Notes: generated from the sequence alone by a model not told the origin. Positions 9,036 through 18,662 are shown, numbered from the stretch's first letter. The stretch: 64,000 nucleotides of DNA from Anaerocolumna sp. AGMB13025 (GCF_029689925.1 NZ_CP121445.1:1915001-1979000), one strand, 5' to 3'. Translations and numbers: made by a program.

Positions 9036-10052
9036 TTGACAGTTACCATAAAAGATATAGCTAAAAAAGTGGGAGTATCCCCTTCTACCGTTTCCAGAGT
9101 TGCAAACGGAAGTACGGCTATTTCAGAAGAAACAAGGCAAAAGATACTGGAGGCTATGGAAGAAATGAAATATCATCCCAACAGCCTGGCAAGAAATTTT
9201 GCAAATGGAAGTACGAATACAATCGGACTTGTCATTGACGCGGAAGAAGAAGGAACTTTTTCAAATGCTTTTTTTAACAGAAGCGTATTTGCCATTGAGG
9301 CAGTGGTACAAGCCAATGGATATAATCTTTTAATCACAAATAACAGGGAAAACAAAAATAGAACCGCTGTTAAAAGCCTTGTTCTGGAGCATAAAGTAGA
9401 TGGAATAATTTTACCATCCTCCAGTGTTACATCCAAACTAATAAATCTGTTAATTGAAGAAGACTTTCCATTTTTGGTGCTGGGTGAACCGGAGATTGAA
9501 AAAGACAGGATAAGCTGGGTCGATATCAATAATAAAGCCGGCAGCGAACTCGCTGTTAAACACCTGGTGGATATGGGATTTAAAAAGATATCTTTTTTAT
9601 TTGAAAATCTGGATACGGTATTTGCAAAAAACAGATTGGACGGATTCCTTGAAGCCTTAAAAAAAGAATCACTTCCCTGTATGGAAGAATTCATAAAAAC
9701 CTGTAATGAAAATGCCGGTGACTTAGAGGTACAGTTGGATAAGATGATATCAGGGCAGAATAAACCGGATGCGTTCATATGCTCAAATAATCTGATTGCA
9801 TTTCAGGTACTGAAATTTTTAAAAGGCAGGAAGATCTCAGTACCGGAGGAAGTCGGGTTAATTACCTTTGATAATTATCCCTTTGCGGAGTATATGGAAC
9901 CTCCGTTAACGGCAGTCGATGTAGATACCTATACCCTGGGAGAACAGGCGGCTGCAAACCTATTAAACAAAATAAAGAGGACTGACAGCGGGAACCGGCA
10001 AACGGTCATCTCTACCAGATTGATACTGCGTCAATCCTCCCAAAGAAGGTGA
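9036..10052 (+). CDS. LacI-family transcriptional regulator (module A)
   Basis: Repressor of 338 residues. The N-terminal helix-turn-helix reads T-I-K-D-I-A-K-K-V-G-V-S-P-S-T-V-S-R-V, followed by the hinge helix N-S-L-A-R-N and a periplasmic-binding-protein-like effector domain. The start is taken at TTG 9036 behind AAAGGAGGTGCAAAC; an upstream GTG at 9003 is in frame but lies inside operator O2 and lacks a ribosome site. It is the first gene of an operon with a GH13 amylase (3-base gap), a binding protein and probably two permeases. It most likely binds the two operators at 8948 and 9004 and is released by a maltodextrin-type ligand. Confidence 0.9.
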   Translation: MTVTIKDIAKKVGVSPSTVSRVANGSTAISEETRQKILEAMEEMKYHPNSLARNFANGSTNTIGLVIDAEEEGTFSNAFFNRSVFAIEAVVQANGYNLLITNNRENKNRTAVKSLVLEHKVDGIILPSSSVTSKLINLLIEEDFPFLVLGEPEIEKDRISWVDINNKAGSELAVKHLVDMGFKKISFLFENLDTVFAKNRLDGFLEALKKESLPCMEEFIKTCNENAGDLEVQLDKMISGQNKPDAFICSNNLIAFQVLKFLKGRKISVPEEVGLITFDNYPFAEYMEPPLTAVDVDTYTLGEQAAANLLNKIKRTDSGNRQTVISTRLILRQSSQRR

Positions 10053-10055
10053 AAT

Positions 10056-11855
10056 ATGATAAAAGAGGCTGTAAGGCATATAAATACAAAAGAATATATA
10101 TACTTGCGCAGTAGAAACTGTCTGTTATTTCGGATAAGGACAGCCAGGGAAGATATAAAGAATTGTATCTTGATCTACTTTGCAAGGACAAACCCTATGG
10201 AGAAAAAAGAAGTGAAACTTGTATGTAAACAAAGAGATGCTTTGTTTGATTATTATGAAGCAGAAGTGGTATTCTCCAAGGTTGCAAGATACCAAAAATA
10301 TTATTTTAAGCTGGAAAGCAAATCAGATGAGATCATCTTTGTAAGTTCGTATGGAATTTATAATCAGGAACCGGAAGATGGCTATTTTGAATTTCTGTAT
10401 GCCAATCAGAATGATATATATGAGATTCCGGATTGGTCGAAAGGAATTATCCATTATCAAATCTTTCCAGAGCGATTTAACAACGGAATAAAAGAAAATG
10501 ACAGAAAAGACTGCGTACCCTGGGGAAGCGTTCCGACTAGGGAAAACTATATGGGAGGGGATATTAAGGGTATCACAGATAAAATCGGTTATCTTAAAGA
10601 ATTAGGTATCCAGTGTATCTATCTGAATCCCATATTCTTAGCGGACTTTAACCATAAATATGCAACTACTGATTATTATGAAATCGATCCGGAGTTTGGT
10701 ACGGCAGAAGAATTCCGTGAACTGGTTACAGTCTGCCATAATAATAATATCAGGATTATCCTGGATGGGGTATTTAATCATACCGGAGTGCAGTTTGAAC
10801 CTTTTCGGGATTTACTTATAAATCAGGAAAAGTCAAACTATAAGGACTGGTTCCATGTAACTGAATTTCCAGTAACTATCTCCCATAACTGTTACGAATG
10901 CGTAGGTGCTTATAAGTGGATGCCAAGGCTGAATACCTCAAACCCAGAGGTAAGGCATTATATTCTGGATATTATGGCTTACTGGATAGAAAAATTTAAT
11001 ATTGATGGTTGGCGGCTGGATGTGGCGGATGAGGTTGACAGCTTGGTATGGCAGGAAGCCAGAGTGATTATTAAATCCCAATATCCGGACAAACTGCTTC
11101 TTGGTGAAACCTGGGGATATGGAAGAAGTATGCTGCGGGGAGATACCCTGGACAGCGTAATGAATTATGTTTTCCGTGACGCGGTATTGGAATATTTCGC
11201 TATTGGAAAAATCAGTACGAAAGAGTTTGACAGCCGGATTAACCAGATGCTGGCGGCTTATCCCCAAGAGATTAATCAGGCTTTATACAATCTGCTTGAT
11301 AGCCATGATACGGACCGTTTTCTTACCCTATGCGGTGAAAATATAGATAAATTTAAATTAGCAATTGCTTTTCAATTTCTCATGATGGGATCACCGGCAA
11401 TATATTACGGGGATGAAATCGGAATGACCGGAGGGAATGATCCAGACTGTAGAAAAGCTATGGTATGGGATGAGGCTGGGCAAAAAAATCAGCTATGGCA
11501 ATGGTATCAATGGTTGATACATATCCGGAAAAAATATAACTGCATCCGATTTGGTGATTACCGGACTGTTTTATGTGAGGAAGAAAAAAACATATACGGT
11601 TTTGTAAGGTTTGTTGAAGACGAGGAGATATATGTGGTACTCCATAACGGTGAGAATACTACAACAACAGAACTGCCGGTTTTAGGAAAGGGGAAGTATG
11701 TCAGTCTGACAGATAGCGAAGAATACATCGCAGAAAATATTGTGGGTGAACAAAAGTATTACAATGGGGACATATTGGAATATCGAGGAACGATTCACAT
11801 CGATTTTGGTACATATTCCATGAAAGTCATAAAAAAAGTAAACGGAGGTATTTAA
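10056..11855 (+). CDS. GH13 alpha-glucan hydrolase (neopullulanase/cyclomaltodextrinase-like)
   Basis: Protein of 599 residues without a signal peptide, so probably cytoplasmic. An N-terminal beta domain (about 1-120, CBM34-like) precedes the amylase barrel. The conserved regions are visible: Y-Q-I-F-P-E-R-F, D-G-V-F-N-H, G-W-R-L-D-V-A-D (nucleophile Asp322), L-G-E-T-W (acid/base Glu351) and L-L-D-S-H-D-T-D-R (Asp418). Together these fit the cyclomaltodextrinase/neopullulanase/maltogenic amylase subgroup, which hydrolyses imported linear or cyclic maltodextrins. It is tightly packed between the LacI gene and the binding-protein gene (1-base gap). The homologue at 20024 has the same architecture. 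Confidence 0.9.
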   Translation: MIKEAVRHINTKEYIYLRSRNCLLFRIRTAREDIKNCILIYFARTNPMEKKEVKLVCKQRDALFDYYEAEVVFSKVARYQKYYFKLESKSDEIIFVSSYGIYNQEPEDGYFEFLYANQNDIYEIPDWSKGIIHYQIFPERFNNGIKENDRKDCVPWGSVPTRENYMGGDIKGITDKIGYLKELGIQCIYLNPIFLADFNHKYATTDYYEIDPEFGTAEEFRELVTVCHNNNIRIILDGVFNHTGVQFEPFRDLLINQEKSNYKDWFHVTEFPVTISHNCYECVGAYKWMPRLNTSNPEVRHYILDIMAYWIEKFNIDGWRLDVADEVDSLVWQEARVIIKSQYPDKLLLGETWGYGRSMLRGDTLDSVMNYVFRDAVLEYFAIGKISTKEFDSRINQMLAAYPQEINQALYNLLDSHDTDRFLTLCGENIDKFKLAIAFQFLMMGSPAIYYGDEIGMTGGNDPDCRKAMVWDEAGQKNQLWQWYQWLIHIRKKYNCIRFGDYRTVLCEEEKNIYGFVRFVEDEEIYVVLHNGENTTTTELPVLGKGKYVSLTDSEEYIAENIVGEQKYYNGDILEYRGTIHIDFGTYSMKVIKKVNGGI

Positions 11856-11856
11856 T

Positions 11857-13167
11857 ATGAAAGGAAGCAAAAAAATACTGGCAATTATACTTACAACTGT
11901 AATGTGCTTGGCGGCTATGACAGGTTGTAGTAAATCACCAGTAAAATCTGAATCCGGTCAGGAAGACAGGAAAACAGAAACAACAGAAGATAGTAAAGTG
12001 GAAAAAGTTACAATTAATTTTTGGCATCATTACAGTGCCCAGTCTGCTGAAAATGATACCTTAATGAAAGTTTTAATTCCGGAATTCGAAAAAGAAAATC
12101 CGGAGATAAATGTGAATGCGGTATCCCATGAATGGGCTGATCTGCATCAAAAACTATTAATCAGCGCTACTTCTGATACCCTTCCGGATGTAGCACGGTT
12201 AGACAGTGCCTGGATCCCGGAATTTCAGAAAATGGGAAAACTGATACCACTTGATCAGGAAATGGGTGACTATAAGGAAACTGCGGATAAGCTATTGGAA
12301 AGTGCCATGAGCACTGCCATTATAGGAGGTCACTCCTATGGTTTGGCATTAAACACCAATACCAAAATACTTTTTTATAATGTCAAAGCCCTGAAGGAAG
12401 CCGGTATAACTGTTCCAACTACAATGGATGAATTTACAACAGCTGTAAAAAAACTATCAGGAACTAACAGTAATGGTCAACAGGTATGGGGGTACAATGA
12501 ACCCGCATTGTCAGGCTGGAATATATGCCCTTATATATGGAGTTTCGGCGGCGCATTAACTAATGAAGAGCAAACGGTTGCCACCGGTTATATAAATAGT
12601 CCGGAAACCGTAGCGGCAATTGAAATGCTTGCCGGCTTATATAAGAATCAGGCTATTACCGGATGGAACAGCGGAGATATTCCTATGACGGACGGCTTTG
12701 GAACCGGCAGATATAGGATGATACTGGAAGGACCCTGGAAAATAGCCGAAATGGCCGGAGCTTATCCGGATTTTGAATATGCAACGGCAGAAATCCCGGC
12801 AGGTAAAGGTGGATCCCACTCTGTACTAGGCGGCGAAGATATATCTATGTTTAATACCTCAAATAAAGAGGCAGCATGGAAATTTATGAAATTTATGACC
12901 GGAGAATATGCGCAGGAAGAAATGGCAAAATGCGGTCAAATACCCGTTAATAAGACGACACTGGAAAGTGATACTGTTAAAGATTCAGATTTTGCACCAT
13001 TTATTGAAGCAATTAAAAATGCAAAAGCACGTCCTACGGTAGCAAGCTGGTCTGAAATAGACAACGAGCTTTCAATTGCAGTGCTGTCCGTTATGCTTGG
13101 TGATAAAACAGCACAGGAAGCAATGGATGAACTTGCTGTTAAAATGGATCGTCTTCTTAAGGAATAA
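11857..13167 (+). CDS. Maltodextrin-type ABC binding lipoprotein (module A)
   Basis: Family-1 extracellular solute-binding protein of 436 residues. The signal peptide ends in the lipobox M-T-G-C (Cys23) and is followed by a charged, Ser/Thr-rich tether. The mature part starts V-T-I-N-F-W-H-H-Y, the usual opening of sugar binding proteins, and contains F-Y-N-V-K-A-L-K-E-A-G and an aromatic-rich ligand region. The start ATG lies behind CGGAGGTATTTAAT, one base after the GH13 stop, so the two are co-expressed. It would deliver a maltooligosaccharide to the permeases at 13262 and 14159. Confidence 0.88.
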   Translation: MKGSKKILAIILTTVMCLAAMTGCSKSPVKSESGQEDRKTETTEDSKVEKVTINFWHHYSAQSAENDTLMKVLIPEFEKENPEINVNAVSHEWADLHQKLLISATSDTLPDVARLDSAWIPEFQKMGKLIPLDQEMGDYKETADKLLESAMSTAIIGGHSYGLALNTNTKILFYNVKALKEAGITVPTTMDEFTTAVKKLSGTNSNGQQVWGYNEPALSGWNICPYIWSFGGALTNEEQTVATGYINSPETVAAIEMLAGLYKNQAITGWNSGDIPMTDGFGTGRYRMILEGPWKIAEMAGAYPDFEYATAEIPAGKGGSHSVLGGEDISMFNTSNKEAAWKFMKFMTGEYAQEEMAKCGQIPVNKTTLESDTVKDSDFAPFIEAIKNAKARPTVASWSEIDNELSIAVLSVMLGDKTAQEAMDELAVKMDRLLKE

Positions 13168-13261
13168 TTTTAAGTATTACGATGAGATTTAGTCGTAATA
13201 CATAGCCATTATATAACGATACAATCATGAAGTCAACCAAGTGAATTAAAAAGGAGCAGAA

Positions 13262-14146
13262 ATGAAGAAAAGAACAATCAGTTATAAAATACAACTTGCA
13301 GTATTGCTCCTTCCGGGATTACTAATATTTGCTTTATTTACACTCTATCCAATTGCCAGACTATTCCTAAGCAGTTTTTTTGAATGGGATTTTGGATCGG
13401 TATTGGGGCAGAAATTTATTGGTCTTAATAATTATAAGAATGTTCTGCAGGATGAGTATTTTAGAATTGCTTTTGTTAATACCATTGTCTATACTATTGT
13501 GACGGTACCGGCACAAATGATTGCAGGGCTGTTCGTGGCAATGCTGATTAATAGCATCAGCCGCTTTAAGGTAGGCTTTAGGGTTTTGTATTACCTGCCG
13601 GTAATCACTTCCTGGGTTATTGCATCTTTGGTATTTAAATATATCTTTAATACGGAAGGATTGCTCAATTATTTTCTGGTTCATATTGTACATGCGGCAG
13701 ATCAGAATATCAGGTGGCTGGACAACCGGTGGAGCGGTCTCTCGGTTACCATATTACTTGGAACCTGGAAAGGAATCGGCTGGAACATGGTCGTCTTTCT
13801 GGCAGCACTTCAAACTGTGCCTGTCGAATTATATGAATCGGCTGCAATGGATGGAGCAGGAGTTCTTAGAAGATTTGTAAGTATAACGTTACCATCCATC
13901 AAAGCTACTGTTTTATTTGCACTGGTTATGCTTACCATAGGCGGTTTCAATGTCTTTACCTCCATTAAAATGATTACCGGAGGAGAACCCGGACATCAGA
14001 CGGATACCGTTTTGACCTGGATGTACTATAAAGCGTTCAGCGCTGGTAAGTTCGGTTATTCGGCAGCCTTGTCATTTATTATAGCAGTTACTTTGGCGAT
14101 TTTGGCCCTAATACAGTTTCAGCTTATAAAAACAGAGAAAAATTAA
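13262..14146 (+). CDS. Sugar ABC permease, MalF/UgpA type (module A)
   Basis: Permease of 294 residues with about six membrane segments and the EAA loop Y-E-S-A-A-M-D-G-A-G near residue 198. An ATG behind AAAAGGAGCAGAA. It follows the binding-protein gene by 94 bases and precedes its partner permease by 12. It is the size of the short UgpA-like proteins, without the extra N-terminal region seen in the module B counterpart at 16402. No ATPase gene accompanies it. Confidence 0.9.
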   Translation: MKKRTISYKIQLAVLLLPGLLIFALFTLYPIARLFLSSFFEWDFGSVLGQKFIGLNNYKNVLQDEYFRIAFVNTIVYTIVTVPAQMIAGLFVAMLINSISRFKVGFRVLYYLPVITSWVIASLVFKYIFNTEGLLNYFLVHIVHAADQNIRWLDNRWSGLSVTILLGTWKGIGWNMVVFLAALQTVPVELYESAAMDGAGVLRRFVSITLPSIKATVLFALVMLTIGGFNVFTSIKMITGGEPGHQTDTVLTWMYYKAFSAGKFGYSAALSFIIAVTLAILALIQFQLIKTEKN

Positions 14147-14158
14147 GGACCGGTGAAT

Positions 14159-14998
14159 ATGAAAAAGAGATTTTATTTACAGGGTATTTTGTATTTACTT
14201 TTGATTGCGGGTATTTTTATAGTTGTACTCCCGATGGTCTATATGATTAGTACATCATTGAAACCAAATGGAGCTTTGTATGATTTCCCTCCAAAGTTCT
14301 TACCGTCTTATAAACAGATAACCCTGGAAAATTATAAGTATATAATGATGCAATCAAAATTTTATATGAATTTTTTAAATAGTGCTATTGTATCAATTGT
14401 AACAGTTTTACTGGTTGCAATAGTTGCTGCCGCGTTAGGGTTTGTGATTGCAAGATTTGAATTCCCTGGGAAGTCTTTTTTGTTTGCATTTATTATGCTG
14501 ACAATGATTATTCCAGGAATGACATTGATTGTTCCGCAATACGAATTGGCGGTTAAAATGAATGCCATCAATAAACTGCTGGGCCTGATACCTTTTTATA
14601 CTGCATGGGTAATACCGTATTCTACCTTTATGATTAAAGGATTTGTGGAGAATATACCTAGAGAATTGGATGAAGCGATATACATGGACGGCGGGAATAT
14701 TATAACAGTTTTTGCAAAAGTTGTATTACCGCTGGCCAGAGCTGGTATCGCATCGGTATCTATATTTAATTTTCTGACTGCATGGGAAGAATTTCCCTGG
14801 GCCAATACTGTTATAAATGATGACAGGATCAGAACATTACCAATCGCCATATCCGGATTTTTTGGTCAACATCAATTTACTCAGTGGGGTTATGTATTTG
14901 CCCTATCAGCCCTTAGTCTTATTCCTGTCCTGATGATTTTTATTTTCTTCCAAAGATTCTTTGTGGCAGGATTAACAACGGGAAGTGTAAAAGGCTGA
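14159..14998 (+). CDS. Sugar ABC permease, MalG type (module A)
   Basis: Permease of 279 residues with six hydrophobic segments and the EAA loop (L-D-E-A-I-Y-M-D-G-G near residue 173), ending in T-T-G-S-V-K-G. ATG 14159 is preferred to GTG 14153 because AAGGA (14145-14149) then sits nine bases upstream. Partner of the permease at 13262; together with the lipoprotein at 11857 it forms the module A importer. Confidence 0.9.
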   Translation: MKKRFYLQGILYLLLIAGIFIVVLPMVYMISTSLKPNGALYDFPPKFLPSYKQITLENYKYIMMQSKFYMNFLNSAIVSIVTVLLVAIVAAALGFVIARFEFPGKSFLFAFIMLTMIIPGMTLIVPQYELAVKMNAINKLLGLIPFYTAWVIPYSTFMIKGFVENIPRELDEAIYMDGGNIITVFAKVVLPLARAGIASVSIFNFLTAWEEFPWANTVINDDRIRTLPIAISGFFGQHQFTQWGYVFALSALSLIPVLMIFIFFQRFFVAGLTTGSVKG

Positions 14999-15015
14999 TA
15001 ACTTGGTGTTCTAAA

Positions 15016-15044
15016 TTGACAGCATATTAGCAAAATGATATACT
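15016..15044 (+). promoter_or_regulatory. Sigma-A promoter of the second LacI gene
   Basis: TTGACA (15016-15021), a 17-base spacer and TATACT (15039-15044), 35 bases before the ATG at 15079. This shows that the second LacI gene has its own start, separate from module A. Confidence 0.78.
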
Positions 15045-15078
15045 GAACCGCATAAGGAATTTGTTCCGGGAGGTTATT

Positions 15079-16002
15079 ATGTCAGATAAACGGGTTACCA
15101 TGAAAGACATAGCAAAGGAAGCAGGAGTTTCTACTGCTACGGTGTCCTATGTGCTTAATTATTCGGAAAAGGAAAAAATCAGCCATGAGACAAGAATGCA
15201 TATTTTTGAAGTTGCGAATAAGTTAAAATATGTCCCCAATATGAATGCGAAAACCTTGGCAAGCCAAAGAAGTTATTTAGTGGGGATCATTATTAATATG
15301 GAGGGACGTAACAAAAAAAGTAAAATCTATCAATATTACGATCTTTCCAGGGAAATTCAACGGAAGTTATATCCGAAAGGTTATGATGTGGTCTTATTAC
15401 CTGCCAAAGAGATGGAAAAGGATATCGTAATTGGGCAGAAACGTTCTTTGGATGCCGTATTTATTCTGGACATGGATGAAGAACTGCAAAAAGCCATTGC
15501 CTCAAGGTTTTATGTACCGGCAATCTTTATTGATGGATATATAGAAGATCCTATTTTTTGTAAAATACTTACTGATTATGAAAGCGTTTTACAAGTAGCC
15601 CAAAAACAGCTAGGTGACCGCTTCTATGTAGTAATGGAGGATCACTTTAACAGGAACGTTTATGAGACCATATCTAAGAGGATACCTCCCAAAGATATAT
15701 TTATTAACCGTTATGACAGCAGCCTGATACAGTTTCTCCAGGAACACCACAATCAGAAAGGATTGGTTATTGGTGAATTATTAGGAATGCAGGTGGAAAA
15801 TTATGCAGATAACCGTAATATATCTGTGGTGGTAAATTCTGATAAGGATATTATGCTGCTGCCGGATACTAAATTAATTATTGTAAGCAATAAACAGAAA
15901 GCAGAAAAAGCGGTTGAGATAATGGACAGGTTACTGCGACTGGACAACCTTGATGAAGTAGAGAGAGTTTCCTATATTCATCCTTTGGGGACGGATAATT
16001 AA
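15079..16002 (+). CDS. LacI-family transcriptional regulator (module B)
   Basis: Protein of 307 residues. The N-terminus is a clear LacI helix-turn-helix (T-M-K-D-I-A-K-E-A-G-V-S-T-A-T-V-S-Y-V-L-N) with a hinge-like N-M-N-A-K-T-L-A. The effector domain is shorter and more divergent than usual (about 245 residues), so the ligand pocket may differ. The start is ATG 15079 behind GGGAGGTTATT; TTG 15061 is upstream in frame but has no better ribosome site. A terminator follows, and then the module B promoter with a TTAAGCGCTTAA palindrome that is its probable operator. Confidence 0.88.
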   Translation: MSDKRVTMKDIAKEAGVSTATVSYVLNYSEKEKISHETRMHIFEVANKLKYVPNMNAKTLASQRSYLVGIIINMEGRNKKSKIYQYYDLSREIQRKLYPKGYDVVLLPAKEMEKDIVIGQKRSLDAVFILDMDEELQKAIASRFYVPAIFIDGYIEDPIFCKILTDYESVLQVAQKQLGDRFYVVMEDHFNRNVYETISKRIPPKDIFINRYDSSLIQFLQEHHNQKGLVIGELLGMQVENYADNRNISVVVNSDKDIMLLPDTKLIIVSNKQKAEKAVEIMDRLLRLDNLDEVERVSYIHPLGTDN

Positions 16003-16060
16003 ATAAATTGCATTTATAACATTTCAATCTTAGTATATAAATTATAAGTGAGCGAAAAGG

Positions 16061-16098
16061 AATCGTGATAATTACCAAATCACGATTTCTTTTTTTTT
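16061..16098 (+). terminator. Rho-independent terminator after the second LacI gene
   Basis: AATCGTGAT (16061-16069) pairs with ATCACGATT (16079-16087), followed by C and a long T run. It separates the regulator from the module B operon. Confidence 0.88.
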
Positions 16099-16112
16099 CT
16101 TCTCCAAAATAA

Positions 16113-16124
16113 TTAAGTACTTAA
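16113..16124. promoter_or_regulatory. Palindrome TTAAGTACTTAA, possible auxiliary operator
   Basis: Perfect 12-bp palindrome sharing TTAAG and CTTAA arms with the site at 16313, exactly 200 bp upstream of it. It lacks the central CpG, so it is a weaker operator candidate. It could take part in looping with the main site. Confidence 0.35.
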
Positions 16125-16274
16125 CAAAAAGGTAGAATAACCAACCATAGCGAAAAACAATAGCTGTTTAAAATATACATTTACTTAAATAAGAAAATTA
16201 AGTTCGTTAAGTAAAAAATAAAATAAAAATCAATTGTATATAATGATGAAAATATATAAAATGCACATATGTCA

Positions 16275-16303
16275 TTGACTACATATTTAATAAACACTAT
16301 AAT
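16275..16303 (+). promoter_or_regulatory. Sigma-A promoter of maltodextrin module B
   Basis: TTGACT (16275-16280), a 17-base spacer and a perfect TATAAT (16298-16303). The predicted start is near 16310, directly beside the TTAAGCGCTTAA palindrome. The leader to the first gene is about 90 bases. Confidence 0.83.
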
Positions 16304-16312
16304 TACAGTAAT

Positions 16313-16324
16313 TTAAGCGCTTAA
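16313..16324. promoter_or_regulatory. LacI-type operator of module B
   Basis: Perfect palindrome TTAAGCGCTTAA with a central CpG, placed about three bases after the predicted transcription start. The LacI regulator encoded immediately upstream (15079) is the likely binder. The sequence differs from the module A operators, so the two modules are probably controlled independently. Confidence 0.65.
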
Positions 16325-16401
16325 GTTATATTGCAAAGGGGGAAGCTGGATAAGTTTGTGAAAGGACATGAAATTTGAAATGAGAGACAGGTGTTAGGAT
16401 T

Positions 16402-17739
16402 ATGAAAAAATGCAAAGCATTATGGATGTCTGTTTTTATATGGGGAAGCGGGCAGTTTATCGTATGCAGACAAAGGATGAAAGGGTTACTGATTTTTGGG
16501 ATACAGCTGTTACTTATATGTATTGAGCTGTTTAGTGGATATTGGCCGGAATATGCAAGAGGGCTAATCCCGAATTTTTCAATCCGTTTGCATGGAGGTT
16601 TTTTTACAAAGGGAATATGGGGATTGATTACCTTAGGGGTAAAAACCGGGGTTAAATATGGGGATCATTCTACTATACTATTAATTAAGGGGGTTATCTC
16701 ACTATTTGTGTTAGAATTATTTACAGCGGCTTACCTGTGGAATGTTATGGATGCTTATAAGTCCGGACAGAAAATTGATAAAACTGGTGTATATAACAGT
16801 TCTAAGAATTACTTTAAGCAGTTGTTCAGTAAAAATTTTGCTTACATAGTATTATTGCCCATTGGAATCGTATTTTTGTTTATCGTGGTAATGCCTATTA
16901 TATTTTCCGTTTTGACGGCATTCTTAAATTATAACAGAGATCATCTGCCCCCGGGACATCTCCTTGACTGGGTGGGATTATCAAATTTTCGCAAATTGTT
17001 CCTGGTTCCTATCTGGTCCCACACATTTTTAAAGGTTTTAATCTGGACAGTGATCTGGACCTTGGCGGGAACGTTAAGCACTTATTTTTTTGGCTTGCTC
17101 CAGGCTTTAATTTTGAATCATCCCTTCGTACATGGCAAAAGTATATTCCGGACGATTTTAATACTGCCATGGGCTATTCCGCAGATGGTGTCCCTTTTGG
17201 TATTCCGTAATCTCCTGAACGGACAATTTGGCCCCCTTAACCAGATTCTGCTAAAGCTTGGCATTATTTCTGACAACATACCATTCTTAACGGATCCGAT
17301 AATCGCTAAGATTTCAATCGTAGTCGTAAATTTATGGCTGGGTTTTCCTATATTTATGGTAATGATGCTGGGGGTATTGGCAAATCTCGATCAGAGCCTG
17401 TATGAAGCAGCCTCCATAGACGGAGCAGGGAGTTTTCAGAGTTTTCGTAAAATTACGCTGCCCTTAGTTATGCAGGCTACCTCAGCTAATTTAATTATGA
17501 GTATGGCAGGAAATTTTAATGCATTTGGTGCAATTTACTTTCTCACCCAGGGTGGACCAAATAATGCAGATATGCAGTTCGCAGGCAGCACGGATATTTT
17601 GATATCCTGGATTTATAAATTGACGTTAAATCAGCAGATGTATGACATTGCTGCTGTTATGAGTGTCCTGCTTTTTGTGATGGTAGGTGCTGTATCTTTC
17701 TGGAATTTTAAAAGAACCGTTTCCTTTAAGGAATTATAG
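16402..17739 (+). CDS. Sugar ABC permease, MalF type with N-terminal extension (module B)
   Basis: Permease of 445 residues, about 150 longer than the module A counterpart. The first 145 residues hold two to three extra hydrophobic stretches (about 8-50 and 105-120) before the standard six-segment permease domain, with its EAA loop Y-E-A-A-S-I-D-G-A-G near residue 335. Such extended MalF proteins are common for maltodextrin importers (MdxF/MalF). First gene of the module B operon, with the MalG partner 11 bases downstream. The ribosome site is modest (CAGGTG nine bases before the ATG). Confidence 0.88.
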   Translation: MKKCKALWMSVFIWGSGQFIVCRQRMKGLLIFGIQLLLICIELFSGYWPEYARGLIPNFSIRLHGGFFTKGIWGLITLGVKTGVKYGDHSTILLIKGVISLFVLELFTAAYLWNVMDAYKSGQKIDKTGVYNSSKNYFKQLFSKNFAYIVLLPIGIVFLFIVVMPIIFSVLTAFLNYNRDHLPPGHLLDWVGLSNFRKLFLVPIWSHTFLKVLIWTVIWTLAGTLSTYFFGLLQALILNHPFVHGKSIFRTILILPWAIPQMVSLLVFRNLLNGQFGPLNQILLKLGIISDNIPFLTDPIIAKISIVVVNLWLGFPIFMVMMLGVLANLDQSLYEAASIDGAGSFQSFRKITLPLVMQATSANLIMSMAGNFNAFGAIYFLTQGGPNNADMQFAGSTDILISWIYKLTLNQQMYDIAAVMSVLLFVMVGAVSFWNFKRTVSFKEL

Positions 17740-17750
17740 GAGGAGCAGGA

Positions 17751-18572
17751 ATGAAGAAAAAAATTGTATCTGTATTAATCCATACGGAACTGGTCTTGAT
17801 GTCATGTATAGTACTAGTACCGGTTTTCTGGATCTTATTATCATCTTTTCAAAAAGGAAGCGGTCCCTCAGAAAACATAAGAGTTGCCGGGCTTACAATT
17901 GCTAACTATAAACGTCTCTTTACCGAAACCAGTTATGGGATATGGTTTCTTAATACCTTAAAGGTTGCCCTTGCAAATATGATATTATCCGTGACCCTGA
18001 TCATGGTTACAGCCTGGATTATGTCCAGGTTCCAATTTAGAGGTAAAAAATACAGTCTGATGGCGATTATGATTTTATCCATGTTTCCAACCTTTTTATC
18101 CATGACTGCAATTTATACCTTGTTTCTTACATTAGGTCTGATTGGTAAGCCTGTCACTTTGATTATCGTTTACTCTGCCGGAGCGATTCCCTATAATACC
18201 TGGCTCGTAAAAGGTTATCTGGACGGGATACCCCTTGCCATTGATGAGGCTGCTTATATGGATGGCTGTAAAAGGTTTGAGACTTTTTGGTATATTACGC
18301 TTCCCATGTCAAAACCAATCATCACTTACTGTGGGGTATCTCAATTTATGCTGCCTTGGATGGATTATATCCTGCCGAATATTCTTTTATCCGGTGACAA
18401 GACTAGAACCCTGGCCGTTGGATTATTTGCCCTTATTAATGGGAAGGAAAGCACTAACTTTACAATATTTGCCTGTGGTGCCGTACTGATAGCGGTGCCA
18501 ATAACGGTAATGTTTATTATTTTCCAGAAATATCTGGTTCAGGGAATTTCATCTGGGGCAGATAAAGGATAA
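17751..18572 (+). CDS. Sugar ABC permease, MalG type (module B)
   Basis: Permease of 273 residues with six membrane segments and the EAA loop D-E-A-A-Y-M-D-G-C near residue 164, ending in G-I-S-S-G-A-D-K-G. ATG behind AGGAGGAGCAGGA, a strong ribosome site. It pairs with the extended MalF at 16402 and should receive substrate from the lipoprotein at 18663. Confidence 0.9.
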   Translation: MKKKIVSVLIHTELVLMSCIVLVPVFWILLSSFQKGSGPSENIRVAGLTIANYKRLFTETSYGIWFLNTLKVALANMILSVTLIMVTAWIMSRFQFRGKKYSLMAIMILSMFPTFLSMTAIYTLFLTLGLIGKPVTLIIVYSAGAIPYNTWLVKGYLDGIPLAIDEAAYMDGCKRFETFWYITLPMSKPIITYCGVSQFMLPWMDYILPNILLSGDKTRTLAVGLFALINGKESTNFTIFACGAVLIAVPITVMFIIFQKYLVQGISSGADKG

Positions 18573-18662
18573 GGAAACCAAACCAGAAGGTGAAAGGTAA
18601 AAGGTTAGAATAGAAAAATTATCAGATAAGATTGTAGAAAAAATAAGAAAGAGGTTAAGAAG

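Noticed and set aside
9173..9778. 201-codon minus-strand frame inside the LacI gene
   Set aside because: It is the mirror of a clear LacI coding region, low-complexity Ser/Leu-rich, with no ribosome site or recognisable motif.
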